A stretch of DNA of 64,000 nt from Euptelea pleiosperma (GCA_035048495.1 CM068540.1:7858829-7922828); one strand, 5' to 3'; shown: positions 1-10,932, counted from the first letter of the stretch. A program made the numbers and translations. The notes: a model not told the origin generated them from the letters alone.

Positions 1-79
1 TTTAAAAAGTTTTGTAAAACTAAATCCTAAACCCCCAGGTACATGTGGCGCCTCTAAAATCCCGCGACCTCAAAAATTT

Positions 80-365
80 TCTCCGAACCTACATACCAAA
101 AATCAGCCTGATTAGTGATTTCAAACTTTTTCATCTTTGTACCCTAAATAATGCTCAAATTCAATACAAAGTCCACCTCATGGTTCGAAATCTCAGGATC
201 GGAGGCCGGATGGGTGGGCTCGATCCTATCCAGAACGGGAATGTCGCCTCTCACCTGAGACAAAGTGAAACTTCTTTGGGAAACAGTGATCTCAGAGCGA
301 GAGGATCCAGTTTTGGATCGGATGAGTGAGCTCCAATCCCAATCCCAATCCAGTTTTTGGATTTG
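80..365. mobile_element. Degraded MITE pieces
   Basis: 80-180 matches one arm of the major Mutator-like MITE (CAAAAATCAGCCTGATTAG arm and TTTGTACC centre). From 183 a CATGGTTCGAAATCTCAGG end starts an element with GATCC-rich repeats like the one at 13263-13670. No intact right end is visible. Confidence 0.45.
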
Positions 366-733
366 AGAAAAAGTTCGATGGAAGCTGGAGAATCATCACA
401 TATGCATTGGTATTAATTAAATTTAAAATTATTTTGTTGTTCAAGCACATGCAAGGCGACTTTCGATGCAAGCACCGTCCATCAAACTTTTTGTCCGATA
501 AATGTCGTTTTGCCACTTTATGCCCCCACCACGGTTAGTTTTTTCACATGGGTTCGGCAAATTTTAGCGATATGTGCCGTTAAAGAGTAAAAGTCGGAGC
601 GTAACATCCAAATTTCTATTAATTTTCTCGACTCAAACTCAATTACGGCTAGTAGAGCAACACCTTATTGGACACAAGATACATAGAAAGAATATATTAA
701 TTCAAAGGTGTGGTTTTCGAGGTAGTTTTCTTG
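366..733. other. No recognisable feature
   Basis: Short overlapping open frames on both strands, none with a motif or coding character. I see nothing to annotate here. Confidence 0.5.
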
Positions 734-742
734 TCTTTTTAG

Positions 743-916
743 GAGTAGAACTTCTATCACAACAAATTGTAAATCTCAGTCACAAGCCAATGAGTTCTCG
801 GCACGTACACAAGTGGTTGCCACGTGCCATTTACTTTTTCTTTCAAGTGTACGTGCCGAGAACTCATTGGCTGTGATTGTGTGATTTGCAACTTTGTTGT
901 GACAGGACTTTTACTC
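743..916. mobile_element. Short Mutator-like MITE, copy 1
   Basis: A 174-bp element that is almost entirely inverted repeat: GAGTAGAACTTCT at the left, AGGACTTTTACTC at the right, with arms carrying CCAATGAGTTCTCGGCACG on both sides. Flanking 9-mers TCTTTTTAG (734-742) and TCTTTTGAG (917-925) agree at 8 of 9, a Mutator-size target duplication. No coding capacity. Confidence 0.75.
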
Positions 917-971
917 TCTTTTGAGGGGTTACATCGGTGCAACTCGGTGTTGCTGTTTGCGTTAGAATAAA

Positions 972-1555
972 AGGTCGGGCTCCGTTGACAGATATAAAAT
1001 GATAGGTAAAGAGTAAAACTTCTATCACACCAAATTGTAAATCTCACAATCACAAGCCAATGAGTTCTCGGCACGTACACATGTGCTTTGCAACGTACCC
1101 AGTGCTTTTGCTTTTAGATGTATGTGCCGAGAACTCATTGGCTGTGATTGTGTGATTTTCAATCCCATTGTGACAGAAGTTTTACTCGATAGGTAAAATG
1201 ACAGGGACACAATATTAGCCAGGTGGCACACTGTTACAGGAATCTGACGGTACGGATGTTTATCCTATCCCATAGTGGACCTATAAACCAAAAATCAGCC
1301 TGATTAGTGATTTATAAGTGTTGCATCTTTGTACCTCAAATACTGCTCAAATTCTCACTGTTGAGATCAGCCCATGAAAATAAGTCCAATCCAAAGCCTA
1401 TAAATCACTAATCAGACTGATTTTTGGTATTTAGGTCCACCATGGGATAGTACAAACATCCATACCGTCAGAGTCCTGTAACAGTGTGCCACCTGGCTCA
1501 TATTGTGTTCCTGTCCTTTTACCTATCATTTTATATCTGTCAACGGGCCCCACCC
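972..1555. mobile_element. Mutator-like MITE (major family) with perfect 9-bp TSD
   Basis: Ends GTCGGGCTCCGTTGACAG and CTGTCAACGGGCCCC, flanked by TAGAATAAA on both sides (963-971 and 1556-1564). Inside are the family arms: CCGTATGGATGTTTG-like tracts, a CAGCCTGATTAGTGATTT arm and its inverse. It is interrupted by a younger short MITE at 1011-1187. Non-coding. Confidence 0.8.
1011..1187. mobile_element. Short Mutator-like MITE, copy 2, nested
   Basis: Same family as 743-916: GAGTAAAACTTCT at the left, AGAAGTTTTACTC at the right, with both GTTCTCGGCACG arms. It sits inside the 972-1555 MITE. The direct repeat GATAGGTAAA (1001-1010 and 1188-1197) is exact over 10 bp, so this insertion is younger than its host. 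Confidence 0.8.
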
Positions 1556-1659
1556 TAGAATAAATCTTTGATGACAAGAGTTGAGTGCGTGTGGCAGGAC
1601 TCGACTCCAAAAAGTAAGAAGTTCTGAGTTCAACTCTCCTTGGGGACACCAAGGGAAAG

Positions 1660-2054
1660 GAGTAAAACTTGTGTCACAAGATGTTGTGACGGAAGCCGGT
1701 CACAGCATTCAATACGAGCCACGTGGCATACTATTAGAGGACGATGACCGTATGGATGTTTGGCCAGTCCCACGTGAACGGGTACACAAAAACCATCTTG
1801 ATTAATGATTTCTAACAGATTCGATTGAAGTTATTTTCATGGGTTGATTTTAACGGTAAGAATCTGAGCATTATTGAGCGTTATTTGGGTGCCAAAATCC
1901 AAAGGTTGTAAATCACTAATCAGGCTGATTTTTGGTTTCTAGGCCCACCAAGGGACTGGCCAAACATCCATAAGGTCAGAGCCCTTTCATCGTGTGCCAC
2001 GTTGAGTGCTGTGACCGGCTTCCGTCACAACATCTTGTGACACAAGTTTTACTC
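1660..2054. mobile_element. Mutator-like MITE, intact inverted ends
   Basis: Terminal inverted repeats of about 47 bp begin GAGTAAAACTTGTGTCACA and match the right end almost perfectly. Interior arms CGTATGGATGTTTGGCC and AATCAGGCTGATTTTTGG mirror each other. Flanks AAGGGAAAG and CAGGGAAAG agree at 8 of 9. Confidence 0.8.
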
Positions 2055-2169
2055 CAGGGAAAGAGTTGGTTAATAAGCTGTTCAGTCCACATTAACTCTT
2101 CCAGTACACTCCGGCACTCGTGGAAGGGGTGACTATCATGCCCTGGGAGACTAGTCGGGTGCTCTAAGA

Positions 2170-2420
2170 GGCCCGGTAAATAAATAAATCTTTGATGACA
2201 TACAGGCTAAATGTATTTATGGGCCATGTGGTACACTTTTAAAGATCACTGACCCTATAGATTTCTAACTGGACCTACAAACCAAAATCAGCCTGATTGG
2301 TGATTTTTAACCACTCAAATGCCACCGTTGAAAATCAACCCATGACATAGACTCAAATCCATTAAGCCCAAATCACCAATCAGGCTGATTTTAATCACGG
2401 ATTGTATGTGGGGCCTACAT
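2170..2420. mobile_element. Partial Mutator-like MITE
   Basis: Left end AATCTTTGATGACA, then the family arm ACCAAAATCAGCCTGATTGG and its inverse near 2365-2395. The right end diverges and no target duplication is clear. Confidence 0.55.
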
Positions 2421-2683
2421 TCATGTACATGAATTGGGTGTCTGTGTGTTGCAGTAGAGATATTTTTGTTAATTTTCGAAATGGTAATGGCAAATCCGTA
2501 ATTTATTGGGTTTAATTTAGTTTTGGGCTGACTTTTACCCAGCAAGATTCCTAGGCTCCTATCGCGTCATGTGTATTTCTACTTTTTACCGATTACGCGC
2601 ATACAGCGAAGCAGTTCGCTTAGAGTGAAGTAGAGATGACTTCACTTGGACCCTTATCGTTGACACCTCCCCCGTGAGTAAAT

Positions 2684-3475
2684 CTTTGATGAGGTACGTC
2701 CGTCATCCATGTTGATGGTGGAGCACAAATAAATTACCTGGCACACTCTTACATACCTCTGACAGCGTTTATGTTTAATCCATTTAAAAAACGGCCGTTA
2801 TAACGAAAATAACGGCCGTTAAATGGATTCGGACCTCCCCCGTTACTTTTTGTAGCGTTGCAACGGTATAACGGACTGGGAGCGTTACTGTTTTTTCCAT
2901 TATAACTACCGTTATAACTGTCATTTTTTAAATCATGGTTTGGCCCCTCACTAGGTGGACCCTACAAATAAAAAATCAGCCTAATCAAAGATTTTTTACC
3001 ATTGTATTTGAGTCTTTTTAACAAGTGCATTTTTATCTGTAGGATTCGAACATTATTTGGGGTACTCAGATCCAAAGGTCAAAAATCACAGATCAGGCTA
3101 ATTTTTAGTATGCAGGTCCAGCAAAGGATAGGCCAAACATCCATACGGTTAATAGTATCTAAGAGTAAAATAGGCATTGACTTAATTGTTATTCATTTTT
3201 AGTTGAAAAAGTGCATACAAAAAATAGATTTAACCGTACTAACAGTCACCATAGGTGGACCCTACAGACCAAAAATCAGCTTGATTAATAATTTCTAACC
3301 GTGGGATTGAAGCATTATTAGGGTTATTCATACCCAAAGGTTAGAATTTAGAAATCATTAATCAGGCTGATATTTGGTATGTAGGTCCACCTAGAGATGG
3401 GTAAACACTATACAGTCAGTGATCATTAAGAGTCTGCCACGTCGCTCATACTGTGGTCCGTACATCATCAAAGTT
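2684..3475. mobile_element. Compound Mutator-like MITE
   Basis: Outer ends GAGTAAATCTTTGATGAGG and the inverse at 3455-3475 enclose two sets of family arms (2955-3150 and 3250-3400) and a nested hAT MITE at 2781-2937. Probably two overlapping family members plus the later insertion. No coding capacity. Confidence 0.55.
2781..2937. mobile_element. hAT-type MITE with GTTATAACGGCC repeats
   Basis: Ends CATTTAAAAAACGG and TTTTTTAAATCATG. The interior is built of repeated AACGGCCGTTAT motifs. Right flank GTTTGGCC matches the left flank GTTTAATC only partly. Same family as 4049-4341 and 4779-5110. Confidence 0.6.
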
Positions 3476-3479
3476 TTGT

Positions 3480-4040
3480 TCCTCAAACCATAACGGGAGT
3501 TCTCAACTTTTTGTCCGTTAAGTTCGGTAATTAGGTTAGCTTTGTCCACAAAGTCATAGGAAAAGTAAATATAACATAGGGGTCCAATTTGTGATGCAGC
3601 TTGACTAGTGCCTCTAATTTATTGAACCTTTAGGTCACTTTTGATCACTAGCGGTATTGTTCACTATCCTCGATGCAGGCCTTGCTTGGTAGCAATACAA
3701 ATGTTTGCACGCAAACGTTTAACATCCAACAAATATTTGCATTAGACCTAATCAATTTTTTCTCAGAAAGTGGCCTTATTTTTGCAGACAAAAAAATAAC
3801 TGCAAATAATAGGCAAATGATTATCAAATATTTGCCTACAAACTAGATAATACCGAGGCCTTAATTGCGAAAAAGAGCCGTGCCGTTAATCCATAGACCG
3901 TCGATTTATTAATATCTACTGACTGTTTTACCCTTTGCAATCGTTGTCTTGTGGACCATAGATCTCTTGAACCTGACTGTCCAACTCTGTACACGACTCA
4001 ACAACCTGACGGCTCATTTTTTTTAGCTGTTAAGCTGGTG
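3480..4040. other. No gene; weak inverted repeats only
   Basis: AT-rich sequence. 3690-3850 repeats AAATATTTGC/GCAAATATTTG motifs and may be an old foldback element. No ORF or RNA gene recognised. Confidence 0.4.
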
Positions 4041-4048
4041 GTTCTAAG

Positions 4049-4341
4049 CAAGGTTTAAAGGGGACCGTTATAACAGTATAACGGACTGGGGCATTACCGT
4101 TTTTTCTGTTATAACGGCTGTTATAACGAAAAAAAACGCTCAGGTGCAAAAGCGGGAAATAACAGAAATTAACAAAAATAATGGCCGTTTTTTTTCACAA
4201 AATTTTCCAGAAAATAACGTTATTTTCGTTATAACAGTCGGTATTTTCTGGGCGTTTTAACGGTCCATAACGTAACCGGGTAGGTCCAAATCCATTACAA
4301 TGGCCGTTATTTTCGTTATAACGGCCGTTTTTTAAACCTTG
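4049..4341. mobile_element. hAT-type MITE with 8-bp TSD
   Basis: Begins CAAGGTTTAAAG and ends TTTTTTAAACCTTG. Flanks GTTCTAAG (4041-4048) and GTTTTAAG (4342-4349) agree at 7 of 8. Subterminal tracts are reiterated GTTATAACGGCCGTT, which in hAT elements would be transposase-binding repeats (inference). Confidence 0.75.
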
Positions 4342-4495
4342 GTTTTAAGTCTCGGGCGATCCAGATCGGAATCAGAACCCACTGATCTGATCAGTGTTTT
4401 ACAAAGGGCCGATCTTGTTTTGTTCTGTATCGGACCAAACTGGATCGGGATCGATCAGAGCCCTCCGATCCCAAGATTTTCATCCATGGTTAAGC
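4337..4495. mobile_element. Degraded hAT-like MITE with GATCGG repeats
   Basis: CTTGGTTTTAAGTCTCGGG at the left and CCCAAGATTTTCATCCATGG at the right invert roughly. The interior is rich in GATCGG/CCGATC, like the 13263-13670 element. It abuts the previous element. Confidence 0.45.
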
Positions 4496-4734
4496 TTAGA
4501 TAGCGTAATTAAAAGTTTAAAATTTAAAAAGGATGTTGCAAAGTGGAGAGGTGCTAGCTTGTGATCACGCTTAATCATTAGTGTTGGTGATCAAAAGTGT
4601 TATCCATTGCGACAAAGACGACAAATGCCGTCGGTGAGTCCATTATTGTCCACTACTGACCCATCTCAATCACTAAATCCTATACACTTGACACGTACCT
4701 ATCACAAATCATTTTTTAAACTTTCTTAAATTTA

Positions 4735-5505
4735 ACAGACGTGGCACACTCTTAGAGATCCCTAATAGATGTTTGGCCCAAGGTTTAAAAATCGGCCGTT
4801 ATAACGGAAATAACAGCCGTTATAACAGATTCGGACCTACCCCATTACCTTATGAACCATTAAAACACCCAGAAAATAACGGCCGTTATTTTCCATTATG
4901 ACGAAAATAACAACCGTTATTTTCCGAAAAAAATCTGATAGAAACGGCTATTTTTTCCTGTCATTAAAATTTGAAATTCAAAATGCGCCCTTTTTTCTGT
5001 TTTTCCGTTTTTCACATTTTTTGCCGGCCGAGTGTTTTTTTCATTCTAACGGAAAAAACGGTAACGCCCCCAGACCATTATACCGTTATAACGCCCCCTT
5101 TTAAACCTTGGTTTGGCCCATTCCTCGGTGGACCCAGTGGCGGAGCCCGGGTGCTAGGGTTACCCCCTCAACTTTTAAAAATTGATAAAAACTTTTTTTT
5201 CTAAATAGGAAAAAATTGTTGATAGGTAACTATGGGCCATATTGTCCCCTCTCAACTCAGACCTGCTCTGCCCATTGACCGCATGGATGTTTAGCCCACC
5301 TCTTGGTGGATATGCACACCCAAAATCACTCTGATATTCAACCTCTAGCCATTAGATTTTGTACTTTTTAAAGCATGATTCTAGCTGTTGGATTCAAAAA
5401 GATTGGGTACTAAATCCAAAGGCTAAAACTCATCAAACAAGCCGATTTCGGGTATGAGTGTCTACGAAAGGAAGGGCTAAATATCCATGCGGTCAGTCGG
5501 CCCAT
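4735..5505. mobile_element. Mutator-like MITE interrupted by a hAT MITE
   Basis: Family sequence GACGTGGCACACTCTTAGAG at 4738 and the GGATGTTTAGCCC/GGGCTAAATATCC arms (5283-5490) are split by the 4779-5110 insertion. The ends are diverged and no TSD was found. Confidence 0.5.
4779..5110. mobile_element. hAT-type MITE with perfect 8-bp TSD
   Basis: CAAGGTTTAAAAATCGG at the left, TTTTAAACCTTG at the right, flanked by GTTTGGCC on both sides (4771-4778 and 5111-5118). The interior is NNCGGCCGTTATAACGG repeats plus a T-rich centre that accounts for two spurious short ORFs. Confidence 0.82.
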
Positions 5506-5521
5506 CTGCCCCACTTTGACG

Positions 5522-5800
5522 AGTAAACCTTCAATGACACCTGTTGAGAGTGAGATGATGCTGATTGCAGCCAATATGAGCCACTTGACACATTCTTAAG
5601 AGGACACTGACTGTACGGATGCTTGACCAATCGCTATGGACCTAACTTCAATCAAACACTTAGAAATCAGTGATCAAGTTTATTTTTGGCTTGTAGGTCC
5701 ACCTAGTGATCGGCCAAACATCCATACGGTTAGTATCCTCTTAAGAATGTACTGCGTGGCTCATATTGACTGTTGTGAGAGGCATCGACTGCATGTCGTT
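5522..5800. mobile_element. Mutator-like MITE
   Basis: Starts GAGTAAACCTTCAATGACA. Arms GACTGTACGGATGCTTGACC and GGCCAAACATCCATACGG are inverse copies, and the right flank ends near the TGTTGTGAGAGG tract. No clear TSD. Confidence 0.6.
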
Positions 5801-6144
5801 AACTTCGCTTTGATGGCCGCTTCCCCCCACCCACCACTGGGTGGACCCTACATATGAAAATTCAGCATGATTAGTAATTTTCTATACATTAGTTTAGTCA
5901 TGAGGTCCACCAGATGTCGTAGGCATTAGGACATAATCAAAGTATTTAATGTATCGAGATGTGTGTCAGTTTAAGATGATATATATATCTCGAGGATGTA
6001 GAATCCAACGGAGCTAACCTTAAGGTCCACAAGCCCTGTTCTAGTTCACTTATACTTTTCTTTTATTTTATGTTTTTTAAGATGTCACATCAAAGCCTTG
6101 CTTTTGACCCGGGAACCCGGCTATAATTCATTGTTATTGACCAT
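5801..6144. other. No gene recognised
   Basis: Contains a further single family arm near 5840-5880 (GTGGACCCTACATATGAAAA) and otherwise unremarkable sequence. Confidence 0.4.
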
Positions 6145-6153
6145 AGTGTGGGT

Positions 6154-6531
6154 GAGTAAAACTTTGATGAGAGGGCCTCTCATAGAGACTGATGACGGGG
6201 CGTAATATGATCCACGTGAGACACTCTTAGAGGACTTTGACCGTATGGATGTTTTTCAAATCCCTAGGTAGGCCAATAAACCAAAATTCAATATGATTAG
6301 TGATTTTAAACCTTTGGATCTTTGTACCTCAAATAATGGTCAATAATGCTAAAACTCCCACGGTTAAAATCAACCCATGAGAATAATTCCAATCCATCAC
6401 CTAAATATCATTAATCTGGCTGAGTTTTGGTTTGTAGGTCCATCTAGGGATTGGCCAAACATCCATACGGTCAGAGTCCTCTAAGAATATGCCACGTGGC
6501 TCATATTGCCCCTGTCATCAAAGTTTTACTC
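6154..6531. mobile_element. Mutator-like MITE
   Basis: GAGTAAAACTTTGATGA at the left and TCATCAAAGTTTTACTC at the right, with well-preserved interior arms. Flanks AGTGTGGGT and TGGGTGGGT agree at 7 of 9. Confidence 0.78.
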
Positions 6532-6554
6532 TGGGTGGGTAGGTAGAGAAGTCA

Positions 6555-7200
6555 AAATTCAACTTCATCAGATGACCCACCCATAGATTTCCGAAGTCAA
6601 TATTCAACTTAATCAAATGGTTGTAACCATCTAATCTTAGACCTGTCTTCTTGTTTATTCACTTTTTTAACCAATCGGATTAGATTCTGTGACCTAGAAT
6701 ATCTTCCTGCAGTCTTGATGTTGTGCTCACACGTGCTTATGGATCATGTGATTGGAGGGCTGTCAACATCTGAGGGTGTTTTGGTAATTCAAATCAACTC
6801 TGGTTTTCACGTAGCGTGCTATGGATAGCCAATTCAGAAGGTGCCCTCTTGCTTAGTTGGTAAAGTTTGTGGGTGATGATACTATAGACCTGGGTTCAAA
6901 ACCCGCATTCCCTGAGTTACTGATTTCTTTAAAAACCAGGCTGCCCATAAAAAATAAATAAATAAGAAGCACAATTCATGTGGCAGCGACTGCAAAGGTT
7001 AAAACAGTCATTTACATATTAATAAAGTCGCTGTCATGAGTGACCGTTGATCTATTGAATCGGATAGTCCTCAGCTCAACCGCATGTGATAGCATTTTCC
7101 ATTTATTAAAACACCCTCAAATGTGAACACCCCTCCAAAATACGAGCCATTTGTGGTCGTCACGCGCAATTTTTTCAAAACCCTAATTTAATAATAGGTC
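6555..7200 (+). repeat. Segmental duplication, copy 1
   Basis: Aligns over its length with 9228-9720: shared tracts include ATCTGAGGGTGTTTTGGTAA, GTGGCAGCGACTGCAAAGG and CCTCAGCTCAACCG. This copy carries an extra SINE at 6841-6964. No gene in either copy. Confidence 0.7.
6841..6964 (+). mobile_element. tRNA-derived SINE
   Basis: The head resembles a tRNA: A-box-like TTGCTTAGTTGG (6849-6860), a hairpin region, then B-box GGTTCAAAACCC near 6893. The tail is AAAAAATAAATAAATAA. Flanking AGAAG (6836-6840 and 6965-6969) is a target duplication. The paralogous segment at 9505-9520 lacks the insert, defining an empty site. Confidence 0.75.
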
Positions 7201-7363
7201 AGGATCAGGGGACACAACTTTTTGACACTAAATTCCACACAACCATTGACGGGCCAATATATAACGGGTCACGCTCAGCCGACACACATCTTCACACACA
7301 ATTTCACACAAAAAAAGTCGTTGGGGCCAAATATTCAAATCACTCGTAGCATCTATACATAAT

Positions 7364-7761
7364 AGGGTCGGGCTCCGTTGACAGGTAAAAAAATGACAGG
7401 ATTCTGTAGAGGGACACAATATAAGCCACGTGGTACACTCTTAGAGGAATCTGACCGTATGGATGTTTGTCCAATCCCAGGGAGGACTCACAAACCAAAA
7501 ATCATCCTGATTAGTGATTTATAGGCGTTGGATCTTTGTACCTCAAATACTGCTCAAATTCCCACAGTTGAGATCAGCCCATGAAAATAAGTCCAAACCA
7601 AAGCCAATAAATCACTAATCAGGCTGATTTTTGGTTTGTAGGTCCACCATGGGATTGGAAAAACATCCATACAGTCAGATTCCTTAAGAGTGTACCACGT
7701 GGCTTATATTGTGTCCCTGTACAGAATCCTATCATTTTTACCTGTCAACGGAGCCTGATCC
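7364..7761. mobile_element. Mutator-like MITE with perfect 9-bp TSD
   Basis: Ends AGGGTCGGGCTCCGTTGACA and TGTCAACGGAGCCTGATCC, flanked by ATACATAAT on both sides (7355-7363 and 7762-7770). The two halves are near mirror images. Closest relative in the window is 972-1555. Confidence 0.85.
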
Positions 7762-7770
7762 ATACATAAT

Positions 7771-9225
7771 AAAACAGGACGGTTGTCTCCCCTTCTTATC
7801 TGGCATGAAGGATGGCCGAGATCTTATCACACCAAATGGACTGTGGATCTCAGTAACTCACACCCAATTTTGACAAACGCTTTGTCGATGAGTGACGTGG
7901 GCACGAGTCACCTACTATCTATATAACAAAATAAGACGGTCGTCTCCACCTCTTATCCGGCTTCATAAAGGATGGCTGAGATCTTATCACACCAAATGGA
8001 CAGTGGATCTCAGCCACTCACACCCAATTTTGACCAACGCTTTGTCGATGACTGCCGTGGGTACAGATCACCTACTATTTACCTACATATAAGGAATGAA
8101 ATGGGTTGTATTTACGTATAGCCCAAGGGTCAGGCACTAGCGCCCCACTTTTTATGCCTCGAGAGGGGTGTTACTGTTAAAACGGATTGAAACGTCCAGG
8201 GGCAAAAATAGAAAAAATGGATTTTAACGGGAAAAGAGTGGTGCTGAAAATCAAATTTTAAAATTTAGAATTTGAAAATTGAAAATGAAAAAAGAAAAAT
8301 AGAATTTAACGGAAATTTAATGGTTTTCTTATACCCCTCTTATCTTATATGGCTTCAATAATAAGTGGCTGAGATCCACTATGCTTCGTATCGATGGCTG
8401 AGATTAACTCCCACCCAATTTTGACAAACACTTTGTCGGAAAGTGCCGCGCGCACGGGCCACCCATCCATATATCAAGACAACTCAGTTGTATTCTCTTA
8501 TCTTATCCATCCATCTAATGTGGACAATTAGATAAAGAGTGGTTGAGATCAAATCCATCAATCTAATGTGGGCGGTTAGATTTCAGCATTCAATCTGCCT
8601 CATTTAACCTCAATTTATTCAAAATTTAAATTTCAGCACTGTTATTTTTTGTTCTTTCTTTTTATTTTTCATTTCTCCCTCTGAGCGTTACAATCCGTTA
8701 TAACAGCTGTTATAATGGAAAAAACGGTAACACCCCAGTCTATTATACTGTTTGAGTGCCGAAGGCACCCAATTTTTGCAAACGCTTTTGTCGGAGAGTG
8801 CCGTGGGCATGGGCCATTTACTATTCTATATAACAAAACACATTGGTTGTCTCCCTACTTATACCTCCTCTTATAAGCATCAACAAGGAAGGGCCGAGAT
8901 CTAATCCTCCCCCAAATGGACCGTGGATCTCCGCCACTCACCTGATTTTGGCAAATTCTTGGTCGATGAGTGCCGATGGCACGGGACACCCACTAGTCTA
9001 TATGACAAAACACAGCGGTTGTCTCCCCTTCTTATGGGCTTCATATATCCAAGGGCCCATTTCAATCCTTACATAAGATAAAATTTAGACGGTTGATTAA
9101 TTTAACAGGGAAATTGTCTCTCCACTTATGCCCCTCTTATCGGCTTCACAAAGGATGGCCAAGATCTTATCACCCCAAATGGATGGTGGATCTAAGCCAC
9201 TCACACCCGATTTTGTCAAACGCTA
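7771..9225 (+). repeat. Decayed array of a ~150-bp repeat
   Basis: A unit containing GGATGGCTGAGATC, CTCACACCCAATTTTG, CAAACGCTTTGTCG and GGGCACGGGCCACC recurs near 7805, 7970, 8380, 8765, 8890 and 9150, with one more copy at 11335-11440. The units are separated by degraded MITE sequence (8130-8330, 8640-8760 with AACGG motifs). Origin unknown. Confidence 0.6.
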
Positions 9226-9227
9226 CC

Positions 9228-9720
9228 CATAGATTTCCAAAGTCAAGATTCAACTTAATCAATGGCTGTAACCATCTAATCCCGGCTTTGATTCTTTGAC
9301 CTAGAATATCTTCTAGGTAGGAATTACTTGGTGGGTCTTGAGTCGACTCCTTCCCTGCGCTCCTGATATTGTGCATACAGGCGTTGTCACACGTGCTCAT
9401 GCTACCACATTTGATTGGAGGACTCTCAACATCTGAGGGTGTTTTGGTAATTCAAATCAACTTTGTTTTTAAGGGTCGTGCTATGGACAGTCATATTCAA
9501 GAGATGCACAATTAATGTGGCAGCGACTGCAAAGGGTAGAACAGTCATTTACATATTAATAAACTGACTGTCACGTTTGACCGTGGATCTCTTGAATCGG
9601 ACGGTCCTCAGCTCAACCGTATGGGATAGCATTTGTTAGGTTTCCATGTGTTCTTCACGGGATTACGGGCAATTTTTCAAGGCCCAAACTTAATAATGGG
9701 CTGATTTATGGAGGGTGATC
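9228..9720 (+). repeat. Segmental duplication, copy 2 (empty SINE site)
   Basis: Paralogue of 6555-7200. At 9508-9520 the sequence passes directly from TTCAAGAGATG into CACAATTAATGTGG, without the SINE present in copy 1. Confidence 0.7.
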
Positions 9721-10050
9721 TATATGGTGAGGAGATCAACCATTGATTCTGTGGCAAAATGGTAAATAAGATGAAAGTGTAATCACATCAAATCTTTTTT
9801 TTTTCTTCTTCTTTTTTATTTTTTAATTTTTTCTAGTAATAATGGATTTAGGTTATTGAAGAAAATCATCTCAGGTCCTTTTATTTTATTTTTTTTTTTA
9901 TCAAAAGGAGATGTCTCAGATGTTATTTATTTATTTATTTATTTTGTAAGATGTCTCACATGCTATTGCTTTCAACTTTAATAAAGAAGAAAACTTTCGT
10001 TGTCCCGTTGCTACCGCAAAATCCGCAAAATTGAGACCGGGGTATTCAAT
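9721..10050. other. No gene; T-rich low complexity
   Basis: Long T and TTTA runs at 9797-9945. Nothing else recognised. Confidence 0.5.
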
Positions 10051-10130
10051 GGTGAGGCCGCAGTATTCAAGACCACATGTAGAGGTGGACCCCCACCTCT
10101 ACATGTGGTCTTGAATATTGCGACCTCAAC
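10051..10130. repeat. Near-perfect long hairpin
   Basis: Arms 10059-10088 and 10093-10122 are inverse copies over 30 bp with a single mismatch and a 4-nt loop. Pairing continues more weakly to 10051/10130. A second 11-bp stem (TTTATCTGTCG ... CGACAGATAAA) follows at about 10131-10162. Could be a tiny foldback element or a small-RNA precursor. Confidence 0.7.
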
Positions 10131-10561
10131 TTTATCTGTCGCAGTGCCATACGACAGATAAATTTTTTCCCTACCCATCGAATTGGCCAAGTTAAATGAT
10201 TTGTATTCAAGTTTTGCTAAAATATCATTTTCAATAGATAATATATTGCTAATTCACTTAATATTTTTTTACCGTTGAAATATGTTTGCAGTTGGATCAG
10301 AATTAGTGGCCTTCTCATTTTTTATTACATTTACTAGGGAAAAAAAAAAAATCATGGTCCTTCTCATGGGCTACGATTTTTTTCCTCTATCATAGTAAGA
10401 AAAAGAAATTAGGGACCTTCTTTAATTTGGGGCCTTATACGACCGCCTTAACTACCTTAAGGTAGAGACCAGATGACCTTGATCGTATGGGGTTGGCTAC
10501 ACAAATCATGTTCCTTAATTCAATTATGTTTAAAGCCATCTAGAACTATGGTTGGGATAAT

Positions 10562-10919
10562 AATGACTCATACTATTCTTATTAATAGATTAGTAATGGA
10601 CATGGGGCCCACATGCAGATGAGTTAAGGGTTGATTTTTGGCAACCATGGAGATCATCCTCACTAAAAATGAACAATTTCTAAAACTTCTAACCCTATCA
10701 AATATGGACTTAAATTTAACGGTGAAATAGGATGGTCCAAAGTTTTTCAACTTGCAATCCACTTTTCATAATACTACAAATGTTGGAATGGGTTGAATTT
10801 TTGTAAGGTTGATATTCATGTTGAGAAGAATATCATTACCAAAAATTAGCCCTTAACTCATTTCCATGTGGGCCCCACATCCATTAGTCATTATATTAGT
10901 AAGAATAGCACGAGTCATT
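10562..10919. mobile_element. MITE with AATGACTC ends
   Basis: Inverted ends AATGACTCATACTATTCTTA and its diverged inverse at 10898-10919, followed by shared GGGGCCCACATG tracts on both arms. No unambiguous target duplication, so superfamily is not assigned. Confidence 0.6.
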
Positions 10920-10932
10920 TTATATATATATA

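Noticed and set aside
6841..6912. A functional tRNA gene
   Set aside because: A and B boxes are present but no cloverleaf acceptor stem closes, and an A-rich tail plus target duplication mark it as a SINE.
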